From Thozetella sp. PMI_491 (taxonomy: Eukaryota > Ascomycota > Sordariomycetes > Chaetosphaeriales > Chaetosphaeriaceae), in assembly GCA_021432635.1 (NCBI GenBank), contig MU270088.1:124001-188000 (forward strand): a stretch of 64,000 bases of DNA, in the 5' to 3' direction. The position numbers were made by a program, and so were the translations under genes. The notes beneath the pieces were generated by a model. It was not told where the DNA came from and searched no databases. It worked only from the letters and a program-made list of their open reading frames with translations. Shown one piece after another: positions 1 to 11,475 of this stretch (its first letter is position 1; every line of letters begins with the position of its first letter).

Positions 1-1892
1 TACCCCAATTTCACGCTCACATTTAACTAGCCCAAGATAGTAGGCTTACGTGGGTAGGCAAGGTGCTTTGAAGTGCATGATTCCCGAGATATTACATCTT
101 CTTGTAGGAATTCTGCCAGAGATTATCCTTGTCCCAAGCCGCAACTAGCTGCCACAAACCTTGGAACCAATTGCAATCCTTGACCGCTGAAGATCATCTT
201 GAGTCGCATTTAGGTGGAAGTTAAAGGACCTAATACGGATGGATGTAAGAATATCCCGTACGACCGACGTATTAATCCAGTATACAGTCTAGCGAAAGTA
301 ATCCTGCCACAGACTGTAGACTGTAAACTACCGTAAATCTTCAGTACTGCATTTAGCAACTCTTTAATTTTGTTAATCTTCGCTGTCGGAGATTAATAAA
401 ATGGTAGCTTGAGGCACTGCCAAACATCGATGGTCGGCAGCTCGAATATTTCCTCATTAAAGCTGTTTCTGTGTCCCGGAACGGAAACTCGATGCTCGGT
501 TTTGCACAATTTTTATCTTAGTATAAACGACGTAGCTTGTACCTACTAAAGTCCCCAATGGGATTGTTGACAGTATCCTCGAACATTATGAAGAGAGTAT
601 AATAGCAATGATAGATTCGCACAACCACTTTCCACTACGCTGCAGGCATTAAAACATTGAAGACACAAATGTGCACGGCAGCCTACGGAGCCGGTAATTA
701 TTTGTGAAGTTGGAGTAGCCCGTGTTCCTTGCCAAGGAAACGCCAAATCTGCATGGCCATATTGAACACTGCTCCTATTTACGCCCGACAACGGGTCTAT
801 CGGATACGCGGCATTTGGTCACGCTCGTCGAACGGAGTTCACAATCAGTATGTACATGCCCCATGTACAGTTCTAGAGGCCATAAAGGATGAAGCGAGCA
901 TGATCCTGTATGAGCCCTTGCGAATCAACACAATGTCCATTCTCTGTGCGATAGTCTTCAAGGTATACTGGCCACCAGACCCGCACTAGTATCAAATGAG
1001 CAACGATTTGAACTTGACGAAGCCTATACCTTCTGCTCGACGGTAACCTAGGGGAACATTTCGTCGACCTACCTTTATAAATCTGATACTTTCGGGCCCC
1101 TTTCATCTCGCTTCTATTTCGATCATAATCTCGCTGCCCATTCGCCAATATGCGAAGGTCTTGTAAGTGTCTCCGCGCCCTACACACGCGCGCCAATTTC
1201 CAACTGCAGGTCCGTCTTTGCGTCCCCTATCCATTCTCTCTGTCTTCGTGTGACTGTCTTAATGAAAACTGCCCTCTGCTAAGAAACTCTATCCTTGTAA
1301 TTGCACCTGCATCGTATCAATTCATGCACTCTTAGTCGAGGAAGACCAACATATTCACTGAAGTTACCACTGCCTGCAAGATAGGAATCGCGGCATATGC
1401 AATGTCAGATGCAACAATTCGGACAATAAGTGAACCTTGAATTTTGAGGTGTAGGATTGGTTCATTCAAGTTTCGGGCTTCTAGTATCGCATTGCTCTCG
1501 GGTTTAGTGAGAACCTGGATTTCGGCGGGTCCGACACTTACACGCCAGCATTAGGCGCTTAATGCATTGCAGCCTAGTTGTCCGCTGTGCCGCAGGGCAA
1601 TAAACTTGGTCTTACAGGGTTATCTGAGAGGCAAAGCTGTATTTCATTGCCTTTTAATATTCAACTCCTGAAGTGGCATTCTCGTGGCATGCCAAAGCTG
1701 CGGCGCTCTTCGGGTAACCCAAAGTAACATATAATGTCAGTAATACTCCGTGTGGCTATACGTACTAATATATTAAGCGAGCTAAACTTATAAAAGGTGG
1801 CTGTTGGGGTTTGCGCCCCGCAACATGCCATGAGAGAGGCTAAATTCCACACAATTCACGCAGTCTTCTAGACATTGCCCTCGACAACCTCA
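1..1892. other. gene-free stretch
   Basis: I see no supported gene here. The open frames are short, overlap on both strands and match no family I recognise. The last 110 bases are the promoter and leader of the downstream peroxidase. Confidence 0.6.
1789..1796 (+). promoter_or_regulatory. TATA box of the peroxidase gene
   Basis: The octamer TATAAAAG lies about 97 nt upstream of the chosen ATG. The same octamer precedes the next secreted-protein gene at a similar distance, which supports a real core promoter. Confidence 0.5.
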
Positions 1893-3714
1893 ATGGTTTC
1901 TCTACGTTTGTTCTTATATGCCGCCTGTTTTGGCCCGGCTTCCGTTGTCGACGCTTACATATGGCCAAATGAGAAAACAGATTATCTCGAAGGAATGATT
2001 TACGAGCCCGATGGCAACGGGCCCAGCTCTCCGATACAGGACCTCGTCCCGTGTCCTGGTCCTTCATTCGGCACTGGAAGAAGCACGGTAGCCGAATGGC
2101 TACGGACCGCCTTCCATGATATGGCCAACGCTGATGCCGAAGCGGGCAGCGGAGGTATTGACGCTTCAATCGGATTCGAGGTTTACCGAGATGAGAATCG
2201 TGGAAAAGGTTTCAATGAGACTCTGAATTCCTTGAGGGTCTTTATTACTCCCAGGTCATCTCTAGCGGATATGATTGCCCTAGGGGCGGTTCAGGCGGTC
2301 GGATTGTGTTCTAACGGCAGTGTCAATATTCCCTTCCGTGGAGGTCGTATTGATGCCAGTGGCCCAGGCCCAATAGGGGTTCCCACCCCAGAGCAGGACC
2401 TAGACACGCACATAAAGATGTTCGCCAGGCAAGGGTTTAACAAAACCGAGATGATTGCTTTAGTTGCCTGTGGACATACTTTCGGGGGCGTCCACGGCGT
2501 TGACTTCCCAGAGATTGTCGACGTGGTCAATGATCCAACAGTGGACGACAACACCCAGTCATTCGACAATACTGACCAATTCGACAATGTCATGCAAGTT
2601 TTGCCCTATATCAGTTGTATTCAATCACCTCGACTAATAAATTAGTCTAAAGAGCCACCCAGTTCCTGGCAAAGGTTCCACAGAATCCGTTGGCGTTTGG
2701 CCATAACGTGACAACACGATCAGATGCACGTATTTTCGGTGCGGATGACGGAGTGCTCATCCAAAAGATGGCAAAGTCCAGTGACTTCTTTTTCGCAACT
2801 TGCAAAACCCTCTTGGAGCGTATGGTTAACACCGTGCCCAGAGAGGTGCAACTCACTGAGCCGATTAAGTTGATCCCAGCGAAACCCGATAACCTCTTCA
2901 CCGAGATTCATCCTAATGGGATAATGGAAGTGACCGGCAAGATCCGGGTAAGCTAACGGTGTATTCCTCATCTTTAACGCCATTCAAACTAATAAAAATA
3001 TAAAGCTCACAGAGAAGAGTACCGTGATCGATCCTAATCGGGTGGTTCGAATTTATTTCCGGCCGCGCTCGGGAAAGACATGCTTGCAAAACCAAGGAGA
3101 CCAGGACTGCATTATTGTGAACGCTACACCGGATGCAGGTGACTGGACTGGTCCGTACTACGGCAATACTCCTCCATTTCGGAGGTACTCCTTCTCTGTC
3201 AATATCTCTACCTCTAAAGGATATTCCGGATATGATGTCGAGGTATTGGACAAAGACAAGAGGACCGTGTTCGACAACAATGGCGGCGGCTTCCATTTCG
3301 ATGACTCCGTTTTGATCCAACGAAATCTAGGCTGCGTGACAGGCCCCTCCGGGCCAAATTTTTCTATTAACATAACAGTCGCGGTGAGTACTTCTCGCAT
3401 AGCACATATAAAAGTAATGAAGCGTCAAGGCTTACGAAGAACAGGTTCGAGATAACGCGAAATTTGATTCTGTCAAGGCGACAGTGTACCAAGCCATCGA
3501 TGGGTTAGTTCCTCAGCTTGTGCCGGTGAATTTGGACCTTGCGCGGGGAGAAGAGGTCACGGGATCATCGTACACTCTCTGGACTGGTGTGCAACTAATG
3601 CAGACCAACTTTGTGTCCAACCCCCTAATATTCGACATTAAAGCCTCTAGTGGGTCGAAGATCGTTGAAGTTCCATTCAATAATGGGATTGATCTCCTAG
3701 GCATCTGCCCCTGA
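1893..3714 (+). CDS. secreted fungal heme peroxidase
   Basis: Secreted class II-like heme peroxidase of about 545 residues, expected to oxidise phenolic or other small substrates with H2O2 outside the cell. Exons are 1893-2597, 2663-2947, 3006-3383 and 3445-3714; all three introns are GT-AG, 58-65 nt, and join in phase 0. The ATG at 1893 opens a clear signal peptide that ends near VVDA. The distal site RTAFHDM (His about 75) and proximal heme-ligand site ACGHTFGG (His about 195) are both present, as is the hydrophobic ADMIALGAVQAVG helix. Residues beyond about 300 form the C-terminal extension usual for this roughly 550-residue fungal group. The frame is whole, with several N-glycosylation sequons. 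The substrate cannot be told from sequence. Confidence 0.9.
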
Positions 3715-4937
3715 ACTAATAGAGAAACTACTTGCGATCGACTATCTGCATAACTTCTCTATGATTTATACGACCAATATTTCGCACAGACCAAACCAAT
3801 TCATCATGTTATAACATCTTCAACGTGCGACCGAGAGATTTTAGCCCTGCTGTCTTAGCGGCCTACCCCTTTGCGAAGTTGCTTTACTCTATTATTTCCT
3901 CTCTCTTTTTGCGCACTATCACTCCCTCTGAGTGAATTGCGCGCCTCGCTCTTTATTAAACAGCCGACAGCATTCATTTGACAATAACTATCGTTTAATA
4001 GCGTAAGCTGTTGCTGACGGCGCCCGCTAACATATCGCTTAGCTACAGGCTTGAAAGATGCCATCGCTAAGACAGAGCTGCCAGAGGAAGTTCTTGATTG
4101 ATTTCTCAGTCCGCGCATCTCAAATTTAGTCGTCGAAGGAACCTATCAGCTTGGCCTCGAAAAAGAATTGGTTACTGGACTAGACAGTGCAAATTCTTAG
4201 TTCGCTAACAGATATCCATACCTCGTGCCCCTTCAGCTCGCCATCTGTGCCCTTTCGAGTATTAGGTACTCCTCTCTCGGTGCTCGGCTTTGAAATTAAT
4301 TTGCATGCCAAGGGCGGACCAGCCAGTCATGTTTTGCTGACAGGAGCTGTTCTCCAGGCGGTGAAAACCGTCCCTTGGCGTCAGCAGAGAGAAGGATCAT
4401 CCTTTTCAGCTCGCGGCGCAACCGCCACAGCATAAAGCATACTCGGAGGCGAAAACGGTCAGTACGACATTAGATACTGTTCAGCTGCAGTGCCGTTGCG
4501 CCATTGTCGCATTTCTTCCAGACAAGTGTTACGACTAACTAAACGAGAATGTCCACGATGACTTTTTTGTTGCAGATGGGCAGTTAGGATTTATTAAATG
4601 TTGAACGATGTATCTTCGCTTAACGAGGGCTCTTGATTTTCTGAATCGGTTTGGGGAAGGTGTAACGCATGAGGAGAGCTGAACAAGTTGAACAGGCGGT
4701 CACAGGCTAGCAACGAGCTTGGCAAGTGAGAAAGCAGAGTAAAGAAGACTATTTCGATGGTAGATCTCTTGAGATGTGCCGAAGAAAAGCAGAAGGGAAA
4801 TGTGTATAAAAGGATGACCAATGCCCTTAGAATCTCTGAATCATCACAACGCTAATATCTTCAACTCAATCCAGACATCTTACATCGAACATTCAGCTAG
4901 TTCCCACTCAGCCTTAACTCTTCTTCATATAACCAAG
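3715..4937. other. gene-free stretch
   Basis: No gene is supported. The last 130 bases hold the TATA box and leader of the next small secreted-protein gene. Confidence 0.55.
4805..4812 (+). promoter_or_regulatory. TATA box of the small secreted protein
   Basis: TATAAAAG lies 126 nt before the ATG at 4938, identical to the octamer in front of the peroxidase gene. Confidence 0.5.
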
Positions 4938-5225
4938 ATGCACTTCTCCTCTGTTGCCAGCATCTGCTTCGCACTTGTCTCCAGCGCTACTGCTGCAGTC
5001 CAGCCCTGCCAGGTTGGATCCATTTACTGTGGCTGGTACCTGACCACCCAGCTTGGTGCGCAAGCGCAGAACCTGCTCCGTAAAGACTCTTACTGATGAG
5101 CTGCAGGCTGGGACGCTCGTGAAATACAGTACAACACGACGTACACCTGTGCCACGTCTACTATTGCGAACAACGCTACTGTCTGTGGCAATGGCTGTTC
5201 GGGTCCTCAGGCGCATTGCAATTAG
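4938..5225 (+). CDS. small cysteine-rich secreted protein
   Basis: A 78-residue secreted protein with no family I recognise. Exons 4938-5055 and 5107-5225 are joined across a 51-nt GT-AG intron with a CTTACTGAT-type branch site close to CTGCAG. The join restores one frame (…TTQLG-WDAREIQ…). A signal peptide of about 19 residues ends at ATAA. The mature part holds exactly six cysteines, enough for three disulfides, and two N-glycosylation sequons (NTT, NAT). Small size, secretion and even cysteine count fit a candidate effector or antimicrobial-type protein, but that is inference. It sits between two other secreted-protein genes. Confidence 0.75.
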
Positions 5226-5892
5226 CTTTTGGGCCATTTAACCTTGCGAGGAAAGGGAATGTCTAAAACAAGCACGTTATTTGTATTTGTTGGAAGGGAG
5301 GGGCCTCAGCTAGCAAGATCTTGTCCGATGTGAAATTCAACATTTCATGTATCCATCTCATAAGTCCCCATGCTTCGCACCTCGTGATCCAGCGATCCTA
5401 GCACTATTATTAAAGGCTTTTATGAAAAGAATATGTGGTCTCTTTTAATAAATCTTTCCGATCCTCCCTTCCTATAGTACCGCCTTCCTCCCGCCCAAAA
5501 ATACTTTGACCGGCGTAATTCTAACCGATCACCGACTCTTTAGGCTTCCGCATAACTATAGATATTCTTCAACAATTTGCGGTGCAATTTACGTTACCTG
5601 ATTCATGAACAATATCTAAGATCATAGACAGAGCATCTGACATGATATTAAAGCTATGTTTATTTCCTAACCGCCTCATAGACATCTAGCACGAAACGAT
5701 TGTAGTAGCTCCGTAACAAACGATGTCTAATATACAAACTGTCTCCTTAATCAACGCATATTTATGACAAAGGTCCATCTTCAAAGAGATGAAGGCAAAA
5801 GAAAGGCTAGATGTCAACTGCTGGATGTTGCATAAAAATACCACTGCCACCAATCCTTGCCGATACCAATGTCACCGTGCCATAGCAAATAC
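5226..5892. other. gene-free stretch
   Basis: This is the convergent gap between the small secreted protein and the Thr/Pro-rich gene. I see no further gene; it is AT-rich and should hold both 3' ends. Confidence 0.5.
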
Positions 5893-6414
5893 TCAGCCCT
5901 GCCACACTGTTACTGTTGTACTGATCACGATAGTGGTTGGCTTTGTCAATGTCACAGTAGGTGGGCTAAGTGTCAATGTGACAGTAGGCAGAGTGAGTGT
6001 CATTGTGATAGTGGGTGGCTTAAGTGTAAGTGTGGTCGGAGAGGCACAAGACGACAGACCGGCCCAGTTATATTGGGTACTGTCTTTGGTGTAAGTCGTC
6101 GCCGTATTGCACGGGTAGCTTGTTATTTTCGTCGTGACTCCAGTCATGATTAATTTCATCGCTTTTCGAACGCTGGTAGTTGTTGCCAAGCATCCGAGCA
6201 CGCTGGTACAATCAAGCCCTAAAGTGTAAACACCGGCAGATGGCAACGACGTCTGTATGTGTGTGAATGTTGGTACGACTTCGGTGATCGTGGGTGGTGT
6301 TTTTAAGACGCGAATTGCGCGGATGTGAGGGTTTCCCGGGACTGTAGCAGCAGTGGTCATGCTGCTCGCCCAGGAGAGTACGAGAGCTCCTATAGCTAGT
6401 GAAGGAGAAACCAT
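5893..6414 (-). CDS. Thr/Pro-rich secreted protein
   Basis: A single-exon protein of 173 residues. The ATG at 6414 is preferred over an upstream non-ATG codon because it opens directly into a hydrophobic signal peptide that ends near MTTAA. Four cysteines lie in the middle part. The last 46 residues are an imperfect repeat of PPTVTLTL-like units (5893-6035), which would be heavily O-mannosylated and extended. There is no GPI-type hydrophobic tail. It resembles cell-wall or adhesin-like low-complexity proteins; no enzymatic domain is visible. The function is unknown. Confidence 0.6.
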   Translation of the reverse strand: MVSPSLAIGALVLSWASSMTTAATVPGNPHIRAIRVLKTPPTITEVVPTFTHIQTSLPSAGVYTLGLDCTSVLGCLATTTSVRKAMKLIMTGVTTKITSYPCNTATTYTKDSTQYNWAGLSSCASPTTLTLKPPTITMTLTLPTVTLTLSPPTVTLTKPTTIVISTTVTVWQG

Positions 6415-7001
6415 AGTGAAGAATGGAGATAGTCCCAAGTAGGGCAATTCGATAAGCTTCTTCCTAGATGTGCTGTCGAAAAGGCTGGATGATGTTAGTT
6501 AACCTTTTAGTCGCGGGTAGTAAGGGAAATGCGTCGATGTTTTTGCATCTCGTGTGATATATTACAAATATATGGCAGCAAATTAAACATTGCTAAAGTG
6601 AAATTACAGCATTTTGTTTAAGCCCCCCTTGCATGTCACTAACCACTAGGCTCGCCATCTTGGGGGAGAGAGAAGAGTACATTCCAGCCTTTGGAATGTA
6701 GACATTTTACAAGATTAGACAAACGAAGCAAGGGCACAGAACCTAGCCCCGGTCAAGGTTACGATTGCAAGCCATAACACCAGAGGGTGAAAGTACCCGA
6801 GAGAAAGTCATCTTTCGCTCAAATCAAGCCATAGCCAAGAGGATGCCAACACATTTCTGCTCAAACATTTAAACCAGATCCTGAATCTCGTAGTTACCGA
6901 AAGCGGTGCCAGCACTATCGAAGTAGCTAATTCTGTGACTATGCCTAGGCCATATGTAGCTTGCCGTCACAGCCACGCCCGTAGATCAAGTAGCCCGTCT
7001 C
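6415..7001. other. gene-free stretch
   Basis: Nothing supported. It covers the promoter of the Thr/Pro-rich gene and the 3' side of the HD-domain gene. Confidence 0.5.
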
Positions 7002-7844
7002 CTAGTGGTCGTAGTACTGGTCCAGTAGCTCTTTATGCTCCGACGATACATCGGTGGTCTTCTCTGCGGCGCCACTAACGCGATCCCAGAATTCCTTCCG
7101 CTCTGCAAGTATCTCATCTGCCCAAGCCTTCATTTCTGGGAGCATCACCTTGGTGGCTACATAAGTAAACTCGGAGAGATCGATCTCACCCTTTCCTCGT
7201 CTCTCATACTCCATCATTTGAGCAAGGAGTTCTATCTTGTCCAAGTCTTGAACGTATCGGCTATCTAGGGTCTCAGCCTCCTCAAACTCTAGCCAGGCCG
7301 CGCGAATCGCCTCCCCATTCTCGGTAAATCCATTCATGAGCTCCTTGGTTATATATTCCATAGTGCCTGCCTCCCTCCTGCTTTTCTCTGGCTTAGGGAC
7401 GCCATCGAGAGGTGTAAGATCGCCCACCAGTGACTCGGCCATGTCATGTACCAGGCACATCGTCATGCATTTCGATAGGTCGAGGCGTCCTCTCAAGGAT
7501 TCGGGTGCGCACATGGACATGAGAGCCATTCGATACATGTGGTCTGAAAGGGATTCGCCTCTATTGGACTAAGGTAAGTGCAAGGAAGTGCAAAAAGGCA
7601 GACTAGCTTACTGGCTGATGCCAAACCGCTTCCAACCCGCGCGTTTCGTCGTTTTCAGCCGCTCCATTAGATGGAAGTATGGAAGTGGAGAACGCGAGTT
7701 CTGCGGTGGCTTCGCTTCCGATAGTGAAGCAAGGGCTTTATCCACAGTCCAGGGGTCGGATACTTGCGGGATGGGAGGTACAATGGACGGGTCAAGCCGC
7801 TGGCCTCCGTCCCGATTCTCGTCTTTGCCCTGATCTAGCGACAT
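7002..7844 (-). CDS. HD-domain 5'-nucleotidase (HDDC2/YGK1-like)
   Basis: A 263-residue protein of the HDDC2/YfbR-like HD superfamily, metal-dependent enzymes known to hydrolyse (deoxy)nucleoside 5'-monophosphates. Exons 7612-7844 and 7002-7560 are joined by a 51-nt GT-AG intron that restores Q-GESLSDHMYRMA. Metal ligands are visible as His about 85 (SDHMYRM), the His-Asp pair about 116-117 (CLVHDMAES) and an Asp about 183-185 (QDLDKIELL). The glutamate of the VGDLTP segment is typical. There is no signal peptide, so it should be cytosolic. The N-terminal 40 residues are variable and disordered, as in fungal orthologues. It appears intact. Confidence 0.88.
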
Positions 7845-9299
7845 TCTTGGATGTTGTTAGCGTGTTAGAAATAGGCCGTACGAGTGAGCCCTAGGTCATT
7901 CTCTGAAGCCACGATGTGATATTATGGGTATTTTTCCAACCCCGCTCTTCATAGAAAGTCTTGTACCTTGCAGCCTTTCACGTGATACTCTTGCAGACAA
8001 CTGGGCGCAAACTTAGATCACTCCTACTGGCCTGCGCTAAAGAACCGCCTTCGGCTATAAAAAAAAACCGGTCTGCTGAGTGAATTCCTCAAGATCTCTA
8101 TTTACAAACCTCTTAGGTATTCTAGTCACTCAATCTGCATATATATCATGTAATCCAGCTGTGCGGTCTTTGGGGGCGGGAAGCTAAGCAGATGCCCGAA
8201 ATGTTGCGCCTGGCGCTGGAAGAATGCGAACTACCTGGAGGCGCCAACCACTGCTTGGCAGACTTTGCGAAGCTCTTGGAGACGGCAAGCGATCTTTACT
8301 CTCATTTCCGAAGCCAGGCGAACCGGTGCTAATAGCCTCGTGTTTCCGTAAAGGGTAGGTTACACGGAAATGGTGACTCCAAAGCCAATGATTACTGTCC
8401 AGACCCCAACGCGACATTCAGCTTCAGCGCCACCGGATTTCGCTTCCATAAACTTTCCGCATCCTGCAAAAGCTTTGGGGCAATTCCCCTATTTTCCAGA
8501 TATCTTCTAACACCTCAGCCTTTGACCGCCGCCAGATCTAACAGCCGGCTGCTGTCCCTACCCCGAACTTCCTTTGCCAAGTTAAGATGATCGGAGACTA
8601 AAGCTAGAGATTTGACTCGAGCTGCTAAGTATTGAATATGATCCTTTCTCCCGGCATATCCCACCCCTCCCCCCGAGGCCAAAGGAGAAAGGCAGTGTGA
8701 GGCTCAGTGGGCGGCCAAACGCCACAAGCTCGGCTCAATCAATCGAAATGGCCAGATTAGACTCCAAGGCAAGCTGGAGAGCCGCCTTTTGTCCCAAACT
8801 AGTCAAACCAACACACAGACCAGCCGAATATGCAAGCTAACCCGCCTTTCACGACAGGAACTTGAGTTTAAGGTCAAATTTATGGACAGGGTGAAGTCAA
8901 CCGTCCCGGACCGTACAAAGCCCAGCAAATGCCCATCTTACGACGGAACCACAGGCTTCTCGCCATTGGAGGTAACGGCAAACTGATCAGCTAATTACCC
9001 ACCTCCATTTGGTAGATGCTATGCGACACCCGGGCCTGGGTTCCACATACCACCCTCTGCAGGTTGATGAGACTGAGTCGCTGATTGATGTCATAGCAAA
9101 TGGGCCGCGAACCCCCATCTATTTCCTCAGGCTGAGATCACTGCCGGAAGCGACTTCGAGCATTTCTGGAACACCTTAATATATAACTACACCGCACCCC
9201 AACCGTAGAGCTTGCTCTCAATGCCTGCTAGCTTTTGCTATTGGTACATGCTCTTGAAACTGATAGCTACACGGCCATGGCGGCGAGACAGGGAGGCCT
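7845..9299. other. gene-free stretch
   Basis: No intact gene. Open frames are short and conflicting. The right end leads into the decayed HET C-terminus. Confidence 0.55.
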
Positions 9300-9560
9300 G
9301 GCACAGGGACTCGGATAATCCTTCTCCGCTAGCGGCTCCCTTCGACATTGCCTTTGCAAGGTTGGACGGCGCTGGGAAGCTTTTCGTGTTGGGCAGCCAA
9401 AGAATCGGGTGGGCACCTTTCCGCGTTTTTGTCATTCAAGGTGGGGCGGGTGCCTTTCGTTACGAAGCCTGTAAGCGAAGATGGGTGGGAGTTCATTGGT
9501 CCATGTTACATACACAGGCTTATGGATGGCGAACTATGTGACTCAGGAGATTATGGTTAG
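9300..9560 (+). pseudogene. decayed C-terminus of a HET-domain protein
   Basis: Two overlapping frames carry pieces typical of the far C-terminus of HET-domain proteins: first LDGAGKLFVLGSQRIGWAP, then GRVPFV…EFIGPCYIHRLMDGEL. The latter matches the family's closing signature (…lvGecYiHGiMdGE…), also seen intact at the end of the large gene near 30.7 kb. Only about 80 residues remain and no HET domain is left upstream. It is a broken remnant, which shows that this window once carried a third HET locus. Confidence 0.6.
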
Positions 9561-10324
9561 TGCTTTATGAAGATTGTCTGACAAGTTAAATTGTTTAGAA
9601 CAGGCCTGTGAAGGCTTTACCACTAGGAGGCGTCGAAGAAAGGAAGGAAAGGGGACCTTAGTTTAAATGATGTGTGTAAAAACAGCCCGCAGCTAAACTA
9701 TCTTTCCTTAGTTGGTGCTTTAGACTAGCAGAGATGCAATATAACGCTATTTAGTTCCTGTACATAAACACGGAGTAAGATGGAAGCAAACTTCAACTTT
9801 CGACATTCGATGGGCTTCATAACTACCTAGAGAATCAGTATCTGGTACAACGTTACTCAAACGAACCAATCCATCAAGTCTCCGAGGCTGTTGGTGCTCC
9901 TATATAAGTACACGCAGGATCAATGCGGCTCTCTACCGTTACCTTATTCTCCTTTCGATCACCACTCTTCGCCTACTTCTTGCTAATAGCCCTGCTTTTC
10001 ATATGTTTTTCTATTCTCATATATGCTCCATTACGCGGTCCGGCTTCTGGATACGGGAATGATTGTATATTGTATTTAAAGGTAGTTCTTAACCGCTCAA
10101 CGCCCCATTTAAAGTAAGAGCGACCTTCTTCGTGAACCCCTTTATAGTTCAAGGTGTTATATGGGCTTAAGTGGAGGTAGGGTGCCAGCTGATCGGGCCT
10201 AGACTCCCCGAACAGCATTTAGATTGGGGTGTGTACCTTATCGAAGACTGAGCCGTTATAACTTTTGAGATTTGGTACTCTTAAAACTATCCTCTCTCTA
10301 TGGAGCCACAGAGTCGCTTTTCCT
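9561..10324. other. gene-free stretch
   Basis: No convincing gene. A 64-codon frame at 9923-10117 begins with ATG and has one strongly hydrophobic segment, but nothing else supports it. Confidence 0.5.
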
Positions 10325-11475
10325 TTAAATGATCCTACCCTTGGTAGGCCTTGAAGATTGTCCTGTTAGAGGGATTTCTTGGTCGTTGTGGTCAGAGAGC
10401 TTCGTGCTCGTGCTATGGTGGCCCCTAGACCTATTCGTAGACCCGCCTCGGAGCATAGGGAATACCTTGACCAGGATGAGCCGAAGCGACGGCATACAGG
10501 TACAGATGACACCTGTGGCAATCTCAATGCTTGACCATAGGGCGGTAGCAAGGTTATCCCACGTCGGATTCAGTGAGTTTGAGAAAATAACCAGAGTTCG
10601 CAGCCGAACTATGCTCACAACGGTGACCCTACAAATTTTCAGCGTCTTTTCCAGAAGGGAGCATTACTTGGGATGCCGTACAAAGCACCGACACCGAACA
10701 TTAATCCAACACCAAGCTTTCTTCTCCAGTCTAGGCTGATGTGTCGCAGTTGGCTTAATGGGACCGCCAACATCCAGACATCGAGAATGATGCTGACGGC
10801 AGCATTGCTCCACGCTAACGCGTTAAGGTTGAGGCAGGTTCCTTGATGCTCCCCATCCCATTTCAACCATAGATAGTCAATGGGAGTACACTGGAAGATA
10901 GTGACCACAATGTAAATAGCACCTGTCAGAGCAGTGATGGCCAAAGTAGCCCATAAAATATGCCTCACGCCGCGGTTGGGAAACACACGGAGGTAGAACA
11001 TAGTGATGGAGAGCTTCGTCACCGTGTTCTCGAAGAAGTATGATATCTCCATGAAATAGAACAGTTGACCAAACTTAGTGATCATGCTGGGCGTCAACGT
11101 CCAGACATCTCTACCCATCCCATTGGGTACGACGCCATGTATTTGGATTGTATTGCTGGCGGCTCCAACGATGACGACAAGGAGGATCAACCAATCATCC
11201 GATGCGAAGGGATTCCGCAGTTTGTTGACATATGCATTGTGGAGCTTGTAACCAAGGCGGAGTATGACAAGTGAATTGGAGATTAGGGCAAGGACAGTTG
11301 TCGTCACCACCAGGATATGGCCCTCGTCTCGTATAGGACGCTGGCACGCCGACTCGCTGACATTCCTGGCAACTTCCTGGGTGTCAGGAACGGCGTTAAA
11401 GACTAAGCAAAGGCGGTATATGCTCACCCAACGAGTCCTTGATGGTACATTGCTGTAGAACACAGGCCGTGGCAT
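10325..11475 (-). CDS. fungal rhodopsin-domain (SAT4-type) membrane protein
   Basis: A 348-residue seven-helix protein of the fungal 'rhodopsin domain' family (PF20684 type), an abundant plasma-membrane group of unknown or poorly known function. Exons are 11428-11475, 10682-11376 and 10325-10628. The first intron (51 nt, GTGAGC…CCCAG) is a multiple of three and stays open, so a naive model would translate it. Splicing gives SRTRW-EVARNVSE, as in relatives. The family's FASDDW motif after helix 2, the FQC in the outer loop and the NLNALAWSNAAVSI helix are present. The chosen start is the ATG at 11475; an in-frame ATG at 11547 would add 24 unlikely residues. It is not a retinal pump: no Schiff-base lysine pattern is apparent. 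Confidence 0.85.

Noticed and set aside
5789-6153. Two plus-strand frames over the Thr/Pro-rich gene
   Set aside because: Valine/cysteine-rich shadows of the repeat region of the minus-strand gene.
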